DNA from: Planctomycetota bacterium
Lineage (GTDB): Bacteria > Planctomycetota > Phycisphaerae > WQYP01
Direction of reading: 5' to 3'
Assembly (NCBI GenBank): GCA_021827645.1
Contig: JAKAVA010000076.1
Span: forward strand, 1-41,368
DNA length: 41,368 nt
Part shown: positions 33,261 through 41,368 of the stretch, piece after piece
Numbering within the stretch: the first letter of the stretch is position 1
Layout: each line of letters begins with the position of its first letter
Notes under the pieces: generated by a model
What the model was told of the DNA's origin: nothing
Database searches by the model: none
The model's input: the letters and a program-made list of their open reading frames with translations, nothing else
Made by a program: the position numbers and the translations under genes

Positions 33261-35354
33261 TTACCTGTGAGAAATAAGAATTCCGGCCATGACGTGGTTC
33301 GCCTTACGAAACAAATCTGTTGCTGCCTGAAAATGTCCGTGGGTTTCATTTGCTTCGGCGCTGCGCAGTAACATACACGCAAGTGTCACGTCATCGCTCT
33401 CCGCACCGGCGATCGCATATTTCGGCGGGGGGAGTGTAACTTGCAGATAAGCCGTGACCCATTGTTTTGGATCGGCTCGGAGTTTGGGCGCAATCACTGT
33501 AACAGCGCGATAGACGGTTTTGATGGCTGGCGCGGCAACACGAAAACTCAACCAAGCATCCGATGTGGAGTCCAAACCCGTATCCGCTTCAAATTGATGC
33601 GCTACGGACTCACTCATCTGTTGAATCCACAAATCTCTTGCAGCGTGATTTAATAACCAGGGACTCCACTCATTAAGCTCTACAAATTGGTTTTTCTGAG
33701 AAATAATGTCTCCCAGATGTTGAACCGCGCGAAGCAGGCGCATCTGCCGTCGCAACTTCGACACGAGCTCATCCGGAGCAGGTTTTCTGGTAGCAAGTGA
33801 GTTGATGATGGTCTGTTGATTGATACGAAAGCGACTGACCAACTTCAGATAGCGATGTGCTGATAGTTGATCAATTAACGTCGTCATTTTCAGATGGATC
33901 AGTTCAAGATGAATTCCGGCAAGTAATTTCAACGTGCGACCAAACCGATCAAACTCTCTGGATGCATTGCTATCAACCGTGGGTGACTGTCCCATCAAAT
34001 AGGCCCACCGTGATAAATTGCGCCTTATGCCCCCCGGCGATTGCGGATGATAAAGCAGTGCCTGCTGAGCTTCGGAAGGCATGCTGTCGATACGCCGTAT
34101 GTTTGAAGTGAGTTCATGAAGTTGCATCTCGACGGTTCGGAGCTTGTGAACCGAGACGCCGTCATGAATGCTGCGTATGGTTGTCGAGATAAGCTTTCGA
34201 TAAGCCACCAGCATGTGATTTTTTGCCAAGGTATAAGGTGGAGGCGACGGAGCCATATCGCCGCTTTTCAGGGCCTGAATTGCACGTAAGAAAGAACTGA
34301 CGGCATCAAGCTGTGTAACGTATCGTTGCACGTGCGTGCGCTGGTCCAGATTTGTCATGATATGATGCACGCGGCGATCCAGGATACTTTTGTCGATTTC
34401 GCTCACAGGCGCCGTTGAGATTAATTCCATTGCATTGACAATGCGACCTATGAATTCCAATCTTCGGACGGCACCGGAACGTGTCCGGATGTCCTTAAAA
34501 AACAGCAGAGCCAGCATCAATCGATGATTGAAGGATTTCTGCACCTGCAGACTCAGAATTGATGCCTGTTGCAGATGTTCGGATAGTTTCAGGCACTGAA
34601 GAATGATGTGGTAGTAGTGCTGAGCCCGCTTATCAGTCGGATTCTGCATGAGCTGTGTCTGAAGCTGCCGTAGAACTCCGGTAAAAACATTCCGCATTTT
34701 CGATGTTATATTGATGCCCGGCAGCGAGGCAATAGTCTGGGAGATCGGCGGAGCTTTTGAGCTTTTCATTGGAATGAAGGAGATTAGTGTCTGTCGGCGT
34801 TGAATCGGCCAGATCACGACTTTATCCGCCGCTCCCGATAACGCAGCAAGCGGAGCAAGTGGATGAAGCAGCCGATTTTGAAAATGATTCAAATCGCTCC
34901 ATGAATTGACAGTCGTATCAATATCCATGGATGCTTTTTGAAACTTGCTCAGTGCTTTATATGCCGCCTCATACGAACTTGGATTGGAAATAACCTGTTT
35001 CACCAATTTTGTAAAAGCCGGGTATGCACGCCAAAGCCGATGGGCATGAAGTAAAAGAACACTTCGTAAGGAACTGTCATGTGCATGCAGGGCGCACTTG
35101 AAGTATTGTCGTGTCACTAATAGATAGCTCTCACTCAAAGACCGAGTCGAAATTCTATCAGGTGAGACGCTCGGCATTTTCAAAAGCAGTGCTCCAATCG
35201 CATCGTTAAGATGACGGATGTTGGTCAGAGTAGAACTGTACGGCTTACGAAGCTCGCTGAATAAATCACCGGGGGAGCTTCCTGCCGAGACACCGGCGCA
35301 CAGGCCGCCGACCGCTATGAACATCGCGAGTTTATGAATGCCTGTTATCTTCAC
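33261..35354 (-). CDS. Large secreted alpha-helical protein, unknown family
   Basis: I do not recognise this 697-aa protein. It has a signal peptide (MKITGIHKLAMFIAVGGLCA, predicted cut after A24), so it is secreted to the periplasm or outside. The rest is Leu/Ser/His/Arg-rich with many amphipathic helix-like segments and few Gly or Cys; no catalytic motif is apparent. Segments such as HFQAATDLFRKANHVM near the end look TPR-like. The start is GTG at 35354, overlapping the glycosyltransferase stop by GTGA, so it is translated with it. It is the last gene of a run asd-truA-glycosyltransferase. The link to surface glycan or cell-envelope work is from context only. Confidence 0.72.
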   Translation of the reverse strand: MKITGIHKLAMFIAVGGLCAGVSAGSSPGDLFSELRKPYSSTLTNIRHLNDAIGALLLKMPSVSPDRISTRSLSESYLLVTRQYFKCALHAHDSSLRSVLLLHAHRLWRAYPAFTKLVKQVISNPSSYEAAYKALSKFQKASMDIDTTVNSWSDLNHFQNRLLHPLAPLAALSGAADKVVIWPIQRRQTLISFIPMKSSKAPPISQTIASLPGINITSKMRNVFTGVLRQLQTQLMQNPTDKRAQHYYHIILQCLKLSEHLQQASILSLQVQKSFNHRLMLALLFFKDIRTRSGAVRRLEFIGRIVNAMELISTAPVSEIDKSILDRRVHHIMTNLDQRTHVQRYVTQLDAVSSFLRAIQALKSGDMAPSPPPYTLAKNHMLVAYRKLISTTIRSIHDGVSVHKLRTVEMQLHELTSNIRRIDSMPSEAQQALLYHPQSPGGIRRNLSRWAYLMGQSPTVDSNASREFDRFGRTLKLLAGIHLELIHLKMTTLIDQLSAHRYLKLVSRFRINQQTIINSLATRKPAPDELVSKLRRQMRLLRAVQHLGDIISQKNQFVELNEWSPWLLNHAARDLWIQQMSESVAHQFEADTGLDSTSDAWLSFRVAAPAIKTVYRAVTVIAPKLRADPKQWVTAYLQVTLPPPKYAIAGAESDDVTLACMLLRSAEANETHGHFQAATDLFRKANHVMAGILISHR

Positions 35355-36514
35355 GTTGTTTTGCTCCCCGAGATCACAGCCTGATAAAGTGCTTCGAGCC
35401 GATCGACCATATCCGTCGATCGGAACTCTTTTTCCGCAAGCTCTCTCCCCGCTTTGCCCAGTTCAGTCCGCAAATTCATGTCACCTGCCAGAAGCCGCAC
35501 GGCCGCCTCCAGTGCGTGTCGATCACCAGGGGAAATCAGTACGCCAGTCATACGGTTGATGCAAATTTCGTTGGCCCCATCACAGTCGTAGGTGATGGTC
35601 GGCCTTCCCGCCAGCATCGCCTGCGGCACGGCTCGTGGCAGGCCTTCGCGATAGCTTGGGTGAATCAGAACATCCATGGCGGAAATCAAATTTCCAACCT
35701 CCTCCGGCGGCACCAAGCCAGTAAGTGTAAAGTATTTCTGCCAATTGTGTTGGTTTATCGCCTGAGAGAATCGATCAAAAAATATCCCATCTCCGACCCA
35801 CATAAAGTGAATATCGGGGATGTCTCTGATCAGATCACGGGCAACCGACAAAATGTCATCGTGTCCTTTGAGAGGCTGCAATCGGGCGATGGTGCCGAAC
35901 ACTACGGCGGAATCCGGAATATTAAAGCGTTTCCGCACCGACTCCCGCGCTGTCGGATCGAACCGGAATTTCTCAATCTCCATCCCACTGCGAATGGTGA
36001 CGTACTGGTCACTGCGGCCGATGTGCTGTGCCAGCGCCTGCCGCCTCATGGCCTCTGCGACGACCACCAATTTATCGCAGCGCCGGGCCGCCCACCGTTC
36101 CAGACCTGCCCAGGCATGAAAAACCATTCGGTTCTGGTAGGGATGAAACGGAAGGCCGTGAATGGTGTGTATCACCCTCGGACCTCGTCCGAACGCCGCG
36201 GCTCGGCCCAGGATGCCAGCTTTGCTTGAGTGTGTGTGCCAGATATCAGGTTTAATCGCGGTAACGTGGCGTTTAAGACTGCAAAAAGCGGACCAGTCGC
36301 AATAGGGGGACGGATTGCGCACCAGATTCGGCTCCAGAATCACCTGATAACCGCCTGCCATCGCCCGTTCCATAAGTGTACCCTCGCGTCCCGGGCTCGG
36401 GCCGGTAATCAGCACCACTTCATGCCCTCGGGCGTGCAATCCCTCGCAACTCAGAAGGGTATTTTCCTGAGCCCCTCCCACAATGAGTCGCGTGATGACG
36501 TGTACAATCTTCAA
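35351..36514 (-). CDS. Family 4 glycosyltransferase
   Basis: Transfers a sugar from a nucleotide donor, retaining type (GT-B fold). Start LKIVHVITRLIVGGAQENT (with TTG as Met) is the typical start of this group; the C-terminal domain has FGTIARLQPLKGHDDIL, and SYREGLPRAVPQAMLAGRP carries the acidic donor-site motif E-x7-E equivalent. The 387-aa size is usual. Start: a TTG at 36514 has CCGGAG 8 bases before it and fits family starts better than the TTG at 36550, which directly follows the truA stop. Next gene overlaps by GTGA. Likely works on capsule, LPS or exopolysaccharide; specific sugar unknown. Confidence 0.9.
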   Translation of the reverse strand: MKIVHVITRLIVGGAQENTLLSCEGLHARGHEVVLITGPSPGREGTLMERAMAGGYQVILEPNLVRNPSPYCDWSAFCSLKRHVTAIKPDIWHTHSSKAGILGRAAAFGRGPRVIHTIHGLPFHPYQNRMVFHAWAGLERWAARRCDKLVVVAEAMRRQALAQHIGRSDQYVTIRSGMEIEKFRFDPTARESVRKRFNIPDSAVVFGTIARLQPLKGHDDILSVARDLIRDIPDIHFMWVGDGIFFDRFSQAINQHNWQKYFTLTGLVPPEEVGNLISAMDVLIHPSYREGLPRAVPQAMLAGRPTITYDCDGANEICINRMTGVLISPGDRHALEAAVRLLAGDMNLRTELGKAGRELAEKEFRSTDMVDRLEALYQAVISGSKTT

Positions 36515-36522
36515 ATCGTGAA

Positions 36523-36526
36523 CTCC
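36523..36526 (-). promoter_or_regulatory. Ribosome binding site deciding the GT4 start
   Basis: GGAG, within CCGGAG, 8 bases upstream of the TTG codon at 36514. It places the start there instead of at the first open codon 36550. Confidence 0.6.
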
Positions 36527-36550
36527 GGCATCGAGGGCCTTCGACTCCAA

Positions 36551-37315
36551 CTACTCCGCATCTTTGTAGCGAACCCACATCAGGCAGAGGCCCGAAGCCG
36601 ACACACACGGACCAACATCAGAACGCCGACCGGACTCGATGGCTCGTGCGATCTGGGACGGCTCCATGCGCCCTCGGCCGATATCCAACAGCGTGCCAAC
36701 CATATTTCTAACCATATGATATAAAAAGCCATCCCCTTCCACACTCATGATGATCATCGGGCCTCGTCGATGTATATCACAGTGAAAGATGGTTCTTACC
36801 GTTGTCTGCCGCTCGTCCTCACCACCTCGAAACGCGGCAAAATCGTGGCGGCCCACAAAATATCGGCAGCCGGCCCGCATCGCCTCGATCGAAACATCCT
36901 GCCAATAATGGTACATGTATTGGCGGTTGAATAACGGCCGATCCTTACTCTGCCAGATAACGTAACGGTAGCGCTTACGCTGGGCTCGTGTTACATCGAA
37001 ACGATCCGCAACAGGTTCAATGCGGCGGATCAGCACATCGTGTGGCAAGCGGCTGTTCACCGCCATGCGAAAGCGATCGAGGGGTATCTGGATGTCAGCT
37101 CGGAAGACGGCAACCTGCCCCCACGCGTGCACCCCGGCATCGGTGCGCGACGCTCCGGAAATGCCGATGTTGCGGTTAAGGATTTCGGAGAGGCCCTTTT
37201 CGACCACGCCTTGAACCGTCAGAATCGGTTCACGCTGGCGCTGCCAACCGCTATACATCGTCCCGTCATACGCGATGGTCAGCTTATACTGCTGCAGTTT
37301 CACCGATTCCGGCAT
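36551..37315 (-). CDS. truA: tRNA pseudouridine synthase A
   Basis: Makes pseudouridine at positions 38-40 in the anticodon stem-loop of many tRNAs. The 254-aa product has the YDGTMYSGWQRQ start, the catalytic Asp59 in GASRTDAGVHAWGQ, the KRYRYVIW segment and FLYHMVRNMVGTLLDIGRG. Its ATG directly follows the asd stop codon (TGA ATG), so translation is coupled; the glycosyltransferase follows after 36 bases. Confidence 0.95.
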   Translation of the reverse strand: MPESVKLQQYKLTIAYDGTMYSGWQRQREPILTVQGVVEKGLSEILNRNIGISGASRTDAGVHAWGQVAVFRADIQIPLDRFRMAVNSRLPHDVLIRRIEPVADRFDVTRAQRKRYRYVIWQSKDRPLFNRQYMYHYWQDVSIEAMRAGCRYFVGRHDFAAFRGGEDERQTTVRTIFHCDIHRRGPMIIMSVEGDGFLYHMVRNMVGTLLDIGRGRMEPSQIARAIESGRRSDVGPCVSASGLCLMWVRYKDAE

Positions 37316-38350
37316 TCAGGCGGCCGCCGCACCAAGACCATTCTTTACCAGCAGTTCTGCGATCTGGATACCGTTAAGTGCCGCCCCCTTGAGCAATTGA
37401 TCGCCGGACACAAACATGGCGATGGATCGATTGGATGGATCGCTTATATCCTGCCGAATTCGCCCGACGAGAACATCATTTTGACCTGATGCTTCGCGAG
37501 GCATAGGGAAGTAATTGCGATGCGGATCATCCACCAGTCGCACACCCGGCTGATCGGTCAACCAGTTCCTGACCTCCGAGGGGGAAATCGGGCTGGTGAA
37601 TTCCACATTGAGTGCCTCGCAATGGGCCCGGAGAACTGGAACCCGGACGCAGGTGGCGGATATACGAATGTCAGGATCATTAAATATTTTTTTGGTTTCC
37701 CGCACCATCTTCAATTCTTCTTCGTTATAAAGCGAAACGGGATCGACCGCCGCGTTATGGCTGAATAGATTAAAGGCATAGGGGTGGGGGAGTACTTGCG
37801 GTTTATGATCGCCACCTTCCAGGTATGCTTTTGTCGCATCGAGCAACTCCTGCATTGCGGCTGCACCACCTCCGCTGGCTGCCTGATAGGTAGCGGCGAT
37901 GATCCGCCGTATCCGATTGTGGCGATGCAACGGCCACAGCGGGACGAGTGCGATGATCGTCGAGCAATTCGGGTTTGCAATGATTCCCCGATGTTCCAGC
38001 GCCGCTTCCGGATTGATCTCGGGGATAACCAACGGAACATTCGGATCCATTCGGAAAGCCGAACTGTTGTCGATCACAACGCAGCCGCATTTGGCGGCAA
38101 TCGGTGCATATTTTTTGCTTATACTGCCACCGGCGGAAAAAAAGGCTATGTGTGCACCGCGAAAACTGTTTTCATCGAGTGCTTCAACAGTGAAGTCACG
38201 ATTGCCGCACTTCATCTTGCGTCCGATTGATTTTGCCGACGCCAGAAGGCGCAAAGATCCGAATGAGAAATGTCGGCGGGCGAGTAAGTCTAGAAATTCG
38301 ACCCCGACGGCGCCTGTCGCACCTACCACCACGATATTGAGATTACTCAT
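37316..38350 (-). CDS. asd: Aspartate-semialdehyde dehydrogenase
   Basis: Reduces aspartyl-phosphate to aspartate semialdehyde with NADPH, giving the precursor of lysine/diaminopimelate, methionine and threonine, so it feeds peptidoglycan synthesis. The 344-aa protein has the Rossmann motif VGATGAVG (9-16), VVIDNSSAFRMD, the catalytic Cys129 in NPNCSTI and the C-terminal VSGDQLLKGAALN. ATG 38350 has AGGAC upstream; 16 further in-frame codons upstream to 38398 are unlike the family. First gene of a tight minus-strand run. Confidence 0.95.
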   Translation of the reverse strand: MSNLNIVVVGATGAVGVEFLDLLARRHFSFGSLRLLASAKSIGRKMKCGNRDFTVEALDENSFRGAHIAFFSAGGSISKKYAPIAAKCGCVVIDNSSAFRMDPNVPLVIPEINPEAALEHRGIIANPNCSTIIALVPLWPLHRHNRIRRIIAATYQAASGGGAAAMQELLDATKAYLEGGDHKPQVLPHPYAFNLFSHNAAVDPVSLYNEEELKMVRETKKIFNDPDIRISATCVRVPVLRAHCEALNVEFTSPISPSEVRNWLTDQPGVRLVDDPHRNYFPMPREASGQNDVLVGRIRQDISDPSNRSIAMFVSGDQLLKGAALNGIQIAELLVKNGLGAAAA

Positions 38351-38474
38351 GTGAGTTAAGTCCTGTTTCTGCAACTCGCCACCGGGGCGACATTTCACGA
38401 ATGCATAAATCCGTAAAGACAGTTATGCAAGCACCACTTTATCATAGTAGGAAGTCAACCGGGATGAAATTTAA

Positions 38475-39230
38475 TCAGTGGCCTGTTTTTCCTTCGCTAT
38501 TTGGAGAGGCGACATCGGTTCGAATATACGGCATGATTCGTCCGGTAATGCCGTCAAATTCTTCAAGGGTTTCAGGTTTAGCTTGATCCCAAACGGCACG
38601 TTCTAAATAGGCGGTATTCCCATCGCGGAGAAATTCAATGGCGTCATAACCGGCCTTAGCCTCCGGAACGACACAATTATTAATAAACCACTCCAAACCG
38701 CTGAATTTTGCCTTCATGAGTTCCTGTGCGCGTCGGTAAAGTTGCTCAAGCAATTCCCGGCCTCTGGCAGGTTCATTTTCCATGGCATCACGAAGAATAC
38801 GGTATCCAGTGATGGATAGATCCCGGCGCGCTATTGCTTCGTTCATATCACGGGAATGCATCGCACGCTGATAAGCTCTCGCATCGGAAATGATCTCCAT
38901 CGGAAAAGTAAGAAACAAATCTGTGCGCTCGGCCACTCCACCGTTCTGCATGATAGACAGAATGACCAAGTTTTTGTTGGGATTGCATACCCGATGAATC
39001 ACTCCCGGCTGGAAATAAATCAGCTTGTTTGGTTCCAAATCCAATACCTCGAAGCCTTGATAGGAAAGCAGTTCGAGTTTCCCTTGTCCAGAAATGATGT
39101 AGTAGGATTCGGCACTTACGCTATGAAAGTGTGCTCCGCCGCCAATAACCCCGTCTGGCCCCGGTTGTTCATATACCTTGATCCTGCTGAGCCCGATTCC
39201 ACCGGGTAGCAGTAAATTCCGTAAATCCAT
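38475..39230 (-). CDS. Cupin-domain protein
   Basis: A 251-aa protein with one cupin barrel in the first ~110 residues. The metal site is complete: H34, H36 and E41 (HFHSVSAE) in motif 1 and H79 in FQPGVIHR. The rest is a helical extension of ~140 residues with no known motif. Cupins of this plain kind bind a metal and a small sugar or acid and include isomerases and oxygenases. The ATG at 39230 is chosen because the cupin core starts there; an open frame reaches to 39272. No strong ribosome site. Function not known. Confidence 0.78.
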   Translation of the reverse strand: MDLRNLLLPGGIGLSRIKVYEQPGPDGVIGGGAHFHSVSAESYYIISGQGKLELLSYQGFEVLDLEPNKLIYFQPGVIHRVCNPNKNLVILSIMQNGGVAERTDLFLTFPMEIISDARAYQRAMHSRDMNEAIARRDLSITGYRILRDAMENEPARGRELLEQLYRRAQELMKAKFSGLEWFINNCVVPEAKAGYDAIEFLRDGNTAYLERAVWDQAKPETLEEFDGITGRIMPYIRTDVASPNSEGKTGH

Positions 39231-39997
39231 GACATCCACGATACCCCGGTAGCTTATCACCCGCAACCACAAGGCAATTATGTTTGGCTACCGACCTATC
39301 CCGGCTGCTTGGTTGGTCCAGATCGCGTATTGCCGCTCGGCCCGAGACTGAAACCGGAACACGCGCGAGATGGGCTGCTGAAGTGAACAGCGTAGTCAAT
39401 ACAAGGACTTCCGTTGCGAAAAGAGATCGTTTTTGCGGGTTGACAGCTTTTTATGGGAGTTTAGACTTCGGCCATGGGCGGGTTCCGATTTGTATACGTT
39501 CCGTGGTTGATCATCGTCGTTGCCACTGCGCCCATGTTTTGTCCCTGCCACAGAACCGTAATCACCGCAATTGCTTTTCCTACCGACCATGGCGTTCGAT
39601 GTACGATGGCGACTGGAAATTGCGCCGCGCGATACACCGTTTTATCCGAGAATTGCCTTGCACATCGGCCGATTTCAAATTGCTTTTGCTGTGTCTATCA
39701 TATATTCACAGGTGTTGTCAGCGGCTCACGGGTTAGCTTTCACTCGCCTCATGGAACCAGATTTAACCGCACCGTAACCCGGCAAGTGACCTGCGACAAA
39801 ATCGCCAGACGCTTGACCGGATGTTCACATCGTCATCTGGCCGAACTTAAAACCGGTAAAAGCCTGCTGCGCCAGCACTGCGCGCTGAGAATCTGATCCA
39901 TACCTAAATAACACGCCTTTCTCCCCGCGACCTTTCGGATGTCGATGTTTTACCGTTGCGGGTTGGTCAGTTGAATCACGCATTGGAGATAAGCGGC
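39231..39997. other. 767-base gap with no clear gene
   Basis: Several short frames exist in this gap but none shows a known family and most overlap one another. The best is a 140-codon frame from ATG 39474 (+) with a signal-peptide-like start FRFVYVPWLIIVVATAPMFC, followed by Cys-rich, poorly protein-like sequence. It begins right at the predicted start site of the promoter at 39440-39467. I do not call it a gene. Confidence 0.5.
39440..39467 (+). promoter_or_regulatory. Candidate sigma-70 promoter upstream of the efflux genes
   Basis: TTGACA (perfect -35), 16-base spacer, TAGACT (4 of 6 to the -10). It points at the Met-rich lipoprotein and TolC-type gene ~530 bases away, or at a leaderless start at 39474. 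Confidence 0.4.
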
Positions 39998-40333
39998 ATG
40001 AAAAATTTGTGGTTACCCACAGCAGTGGGGGCGCTCCTGATAACGGGCTGCGCGCAATTACCCAACATCGCTCCGCCGGCAAGAGATAATCCGGCGAATC
40101 CGGCGGCCTCCGCCGGAAAACCATTCGCAGGGGGAGATTTTCTGAATGTATCGGGTTCCGGCAGCGACATTGCGCTGCCGAGTATCACGGCGGGTGTCGG
40201 CTTGCCCAGCGCCCCTGCAGCCGCACAAGGTCCACCGGCCGCGTCATCCGGGTCAGACATGAAGATGCCCGGCATGAATATGCCCATGGGAGCCATGAAA
40301 GGCATGGCCAAGCGTACAGAGGAGAATAAATGA
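39998..40333 (+). CDS. Small methionine-rich lipoprotein
   Basis: A 111-aa predicted lipoprotein: MKNLWLPTAVGALLITGC puts the acylated Cys at 18. The mature chain is Pro/Ala/Gly/Ser-rich and disordered, and its C-terminus (residues ~86-104) is Met-rich: seven Met in 16 residues, in MxM and MxxM steps, the kind of pattern that binds Cu(I) or Ag(I). GGAG lies 10 bases before ATG 39998, better than the in-frame ATG at 39956. It overlaps the next gene by ATGA. Together they suggest a copper or silver efflux unit with the protein as an outer-membrane-tethered metal carrier (inference). Confidence 0.78.
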   Translation: MKNLWLPTAVGALLITGCAQLPNIAPPARDNPANPAASAGKPFAGGDFLNVSGSGSDIALPSITAGVGLPSAPAAAQGPPAASSGSDMKMPGMNMPMGAMKGMAKRTEENK

Positions 40334-41368
40334 AGCGTAACAACGCGACACATTTCGTTCGTGGAGCTTCCGCAGGAATAATGCTCGTCGGCGGAATTTT
40401 TGGTGGCTGTGCGACCGTGCCTCGTCAAGCCGGCTTCAAATCTGTCTCGGTGATAGCACGGAAACGTCTGAAGACCGAGGTGATCTGGGCACAAAATCGT
40501 CGGCAGCAGATGAAGCTTCATGCAATCGTTGCTCGCCTGCTTGCTCATCCGCTCACTCCGGCGGATGCGGTGGAAGTGGCGCTGCTGAATAATCCGTTGC
40601 TTCAGGGCCGTTATGAACAACTCGGCATTTCCGAGGCGCAGGTGATTCGCGCCGGTGTCATCAGCAATCCGGTGCTTTCTTTCGATTTTCGATTTCCCGC
40701 AGCACCCAATTATGGTTGGGATGCAAGTGTCGCGCAGGATTTTGCGGATATTCTTCTGTTGCCGGCGCGAAAAGAGGAATCCGAGGCACAATTCGCCGCC
40801 ACGAAATCGTTGGTCAGCCAGTCGGTGATCCAACTCGCAACGCGAACACGGCAGGCGTACTATCGGGTCGTTGGGGATTCGCAACTCATCGAATTGGAAA
40901 CCAGTGTGAAAGCGGGTGAGGCCGCCGCACTCGATCTGGCAAAAAAACTCAGGCAGGCAGGTAACATTCCGTCATTGACGTACGATCGCCAGCTTGCCAT
41001 GTATGAACATATCCGACTGCAGCTTGCGATGGACAAGGCCAATTATCTCGAAGATCGCGAGCGGATGTTTCGGCTCATGGGGTTGTGGGGGGTGCAGGCT
41101 CAGGTCCGTCTCCCCAATCGTCTGCCCATTCCCGTTCGCAGTGTCCCCTTCAACGGATTAACCTCCATGGCTTTACGCCGAAGTTTACTGCTGACAGCAG
41201 CCCGCCATGAGCTTCAAGCCGCCGGGGTGGATGTGCGCGTTGCTGGCTGGGCAGGGATATTGCCGGGCGCTACGATCGGTATGAATTACGTGCGTGATCC
41301 GGACGTCCGTGGCACTCTGGGACCGGCCATTTCCGTGCCTGTGCCGATTTTCAGCCAGGGGCAGCCAT
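40330..41368 (+). CDS. TolC/CusC-family outer membrane efflux lipoprotein (3' end outside window)
   Basis: The frame from ATG 40330 (ATGA overlap with the lipoprotein stop) stays open to the window end: 346 residues seen. It begins with a lipoprotein signal, lipobox IFGGC, Cys27. Residues ~75 on match the outer membrane efflux (TolC) family: LTPADAVEVALLNNPLLQ, then long helical coiled segments (SQSVIQLATRTRQAYYRVVG, ALDLAKKLRQAGNIPS) and a beta segment near LPGATIGMNYVRDP. TolC-type proteins form the outer membrane duct for RND or other exporters; the lipoprotein class includes CusC. The inner-membrane and adaptor genes would be expected downstream. Confidence 0.88.
   Translation, partial: MKRNNATHFVRGASAGIMLVGGIFGGCATVPRQAGFKSVSVIARKRLKTEVIWAQNRRQQMKLHAIVARLLAHPLTPADAVEVALLNNPLLQGRYEQLGISEAQVIRAGVISNPVLSFDFRFPAAPNYGWDASVAQDFADILLLPARKEESEAQFAATKSLVSQSVIQLATRTRQAYYRVVGDSQLIELETSVKAGEAAALDLAKKLRQAGNIPSLTYDRQLAMYEHIRLQLAMDKANYLEDRERMFRLMGLWGVQAQVRLPNRLPIPVRSVPFNGLTSMALRRSLLLTAARHELQAAGVDVRVAGWAGILPGATIGMNYVRDPDVRGTLGPAISVPVPIFSQGQP

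Noticed and set aside
39976-40884. 302-codon minus-strand frame over the lipoprotein and efflux gene
   Set aside because: It lies antisense to two well supported genes, has no family features, and its composition is that of a reverse-strand shadow.
1-41368. CRISPR arrays, IS elements, phage genes, rRNA
   Set aside because: Looked for direct-repeat arrays, transposases, integrases and rRNA-like stretches; none were seen.

Overview
This window most likely comes from a Gram-negative member of the Planctomycetota, perhaps a Phycisphaerae-like lineage. The points for this are a sulfatase beside a Tat-exported alpha-L-rhamnosidase, remains of an AraC/XylR-type sugar regulator, a TPR protein with two RNA polymerase alpha-CTD modules, outer-membrane genes (LptF/LptG, a TolC-type lipoprotein), a lipoprotein-type SpoIID and scattered single tRNA genes. 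The taxonomic call is inference. No phage, IS element, CRISPR array or rRNA was seen.

Layout. 1-3860: sulfatase end (+), GH78 alpha-L-rhamnosidase (-) and a decayed XylR-like gene (-): the edge of a sulfated-polysaccharide locus. 3909-4155: tRNA-Val(GAC) and tRNA-Tyr(GTA), both -. 4290-4823: a lone pseudopilin. 4984-9650: lutA-lutB-lutC, then an aldehyde dehydrogenase closed by a strong terminator. 9717-13650: a tRNase Z-like metallo-hydrolase (-), speA arginine decarboxylase (+) and an orphan UreF-like protein (-). 13856-19533: four minus-strand genes: SpoIID, TPR/alpha-CTD protein, methyltransferase-GT2 fusion and trigger factor. 19949-26197: HhH-GPD DNA repair enzyme, small membrane protein, MATE exporter (+), alcohol dehydrogenase, tyrS and a membrane protein. 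26303-32097 (+): GH20 hexosaminidase, PfkB kinase, LptF with an enlarged middle region, and LptG. 32265-33084: tRNA-Leu(TAG), a nitroreductase and a 10-bp inverted repeat. 33261-38350 (-): a tight run asd-truA-GT4 glycosyltransferase-697-aa secreted protein of unknown family. 38475-39230 (-): a cupin protein. 39440-41368 (+): a promoter-like site, a Met-rich lipoprotein and the start of a TolC-family efflux lipoprotein.

How the genes may work together. Rhamnosidase and sulfatase would release deoxysugar. Deoxysugar breakdown commonly gives L-lactaldehyde, which an aldehyde dehydrogenase oxidises to lactate, and LutABC oxidises lactate to pyruvate. Each enzyme call is solid or good, but the link between them is inference. 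The most unusual items are the TPR/alpha-CTD/alpha-CTD protein, the 697-aa secreted helical protein translationally coupled to a glycosyltransferase, the UreF-like gene without urease genes, and the Met-rich lipoprotein fused by ATGA overlap to a TolC-type gene.
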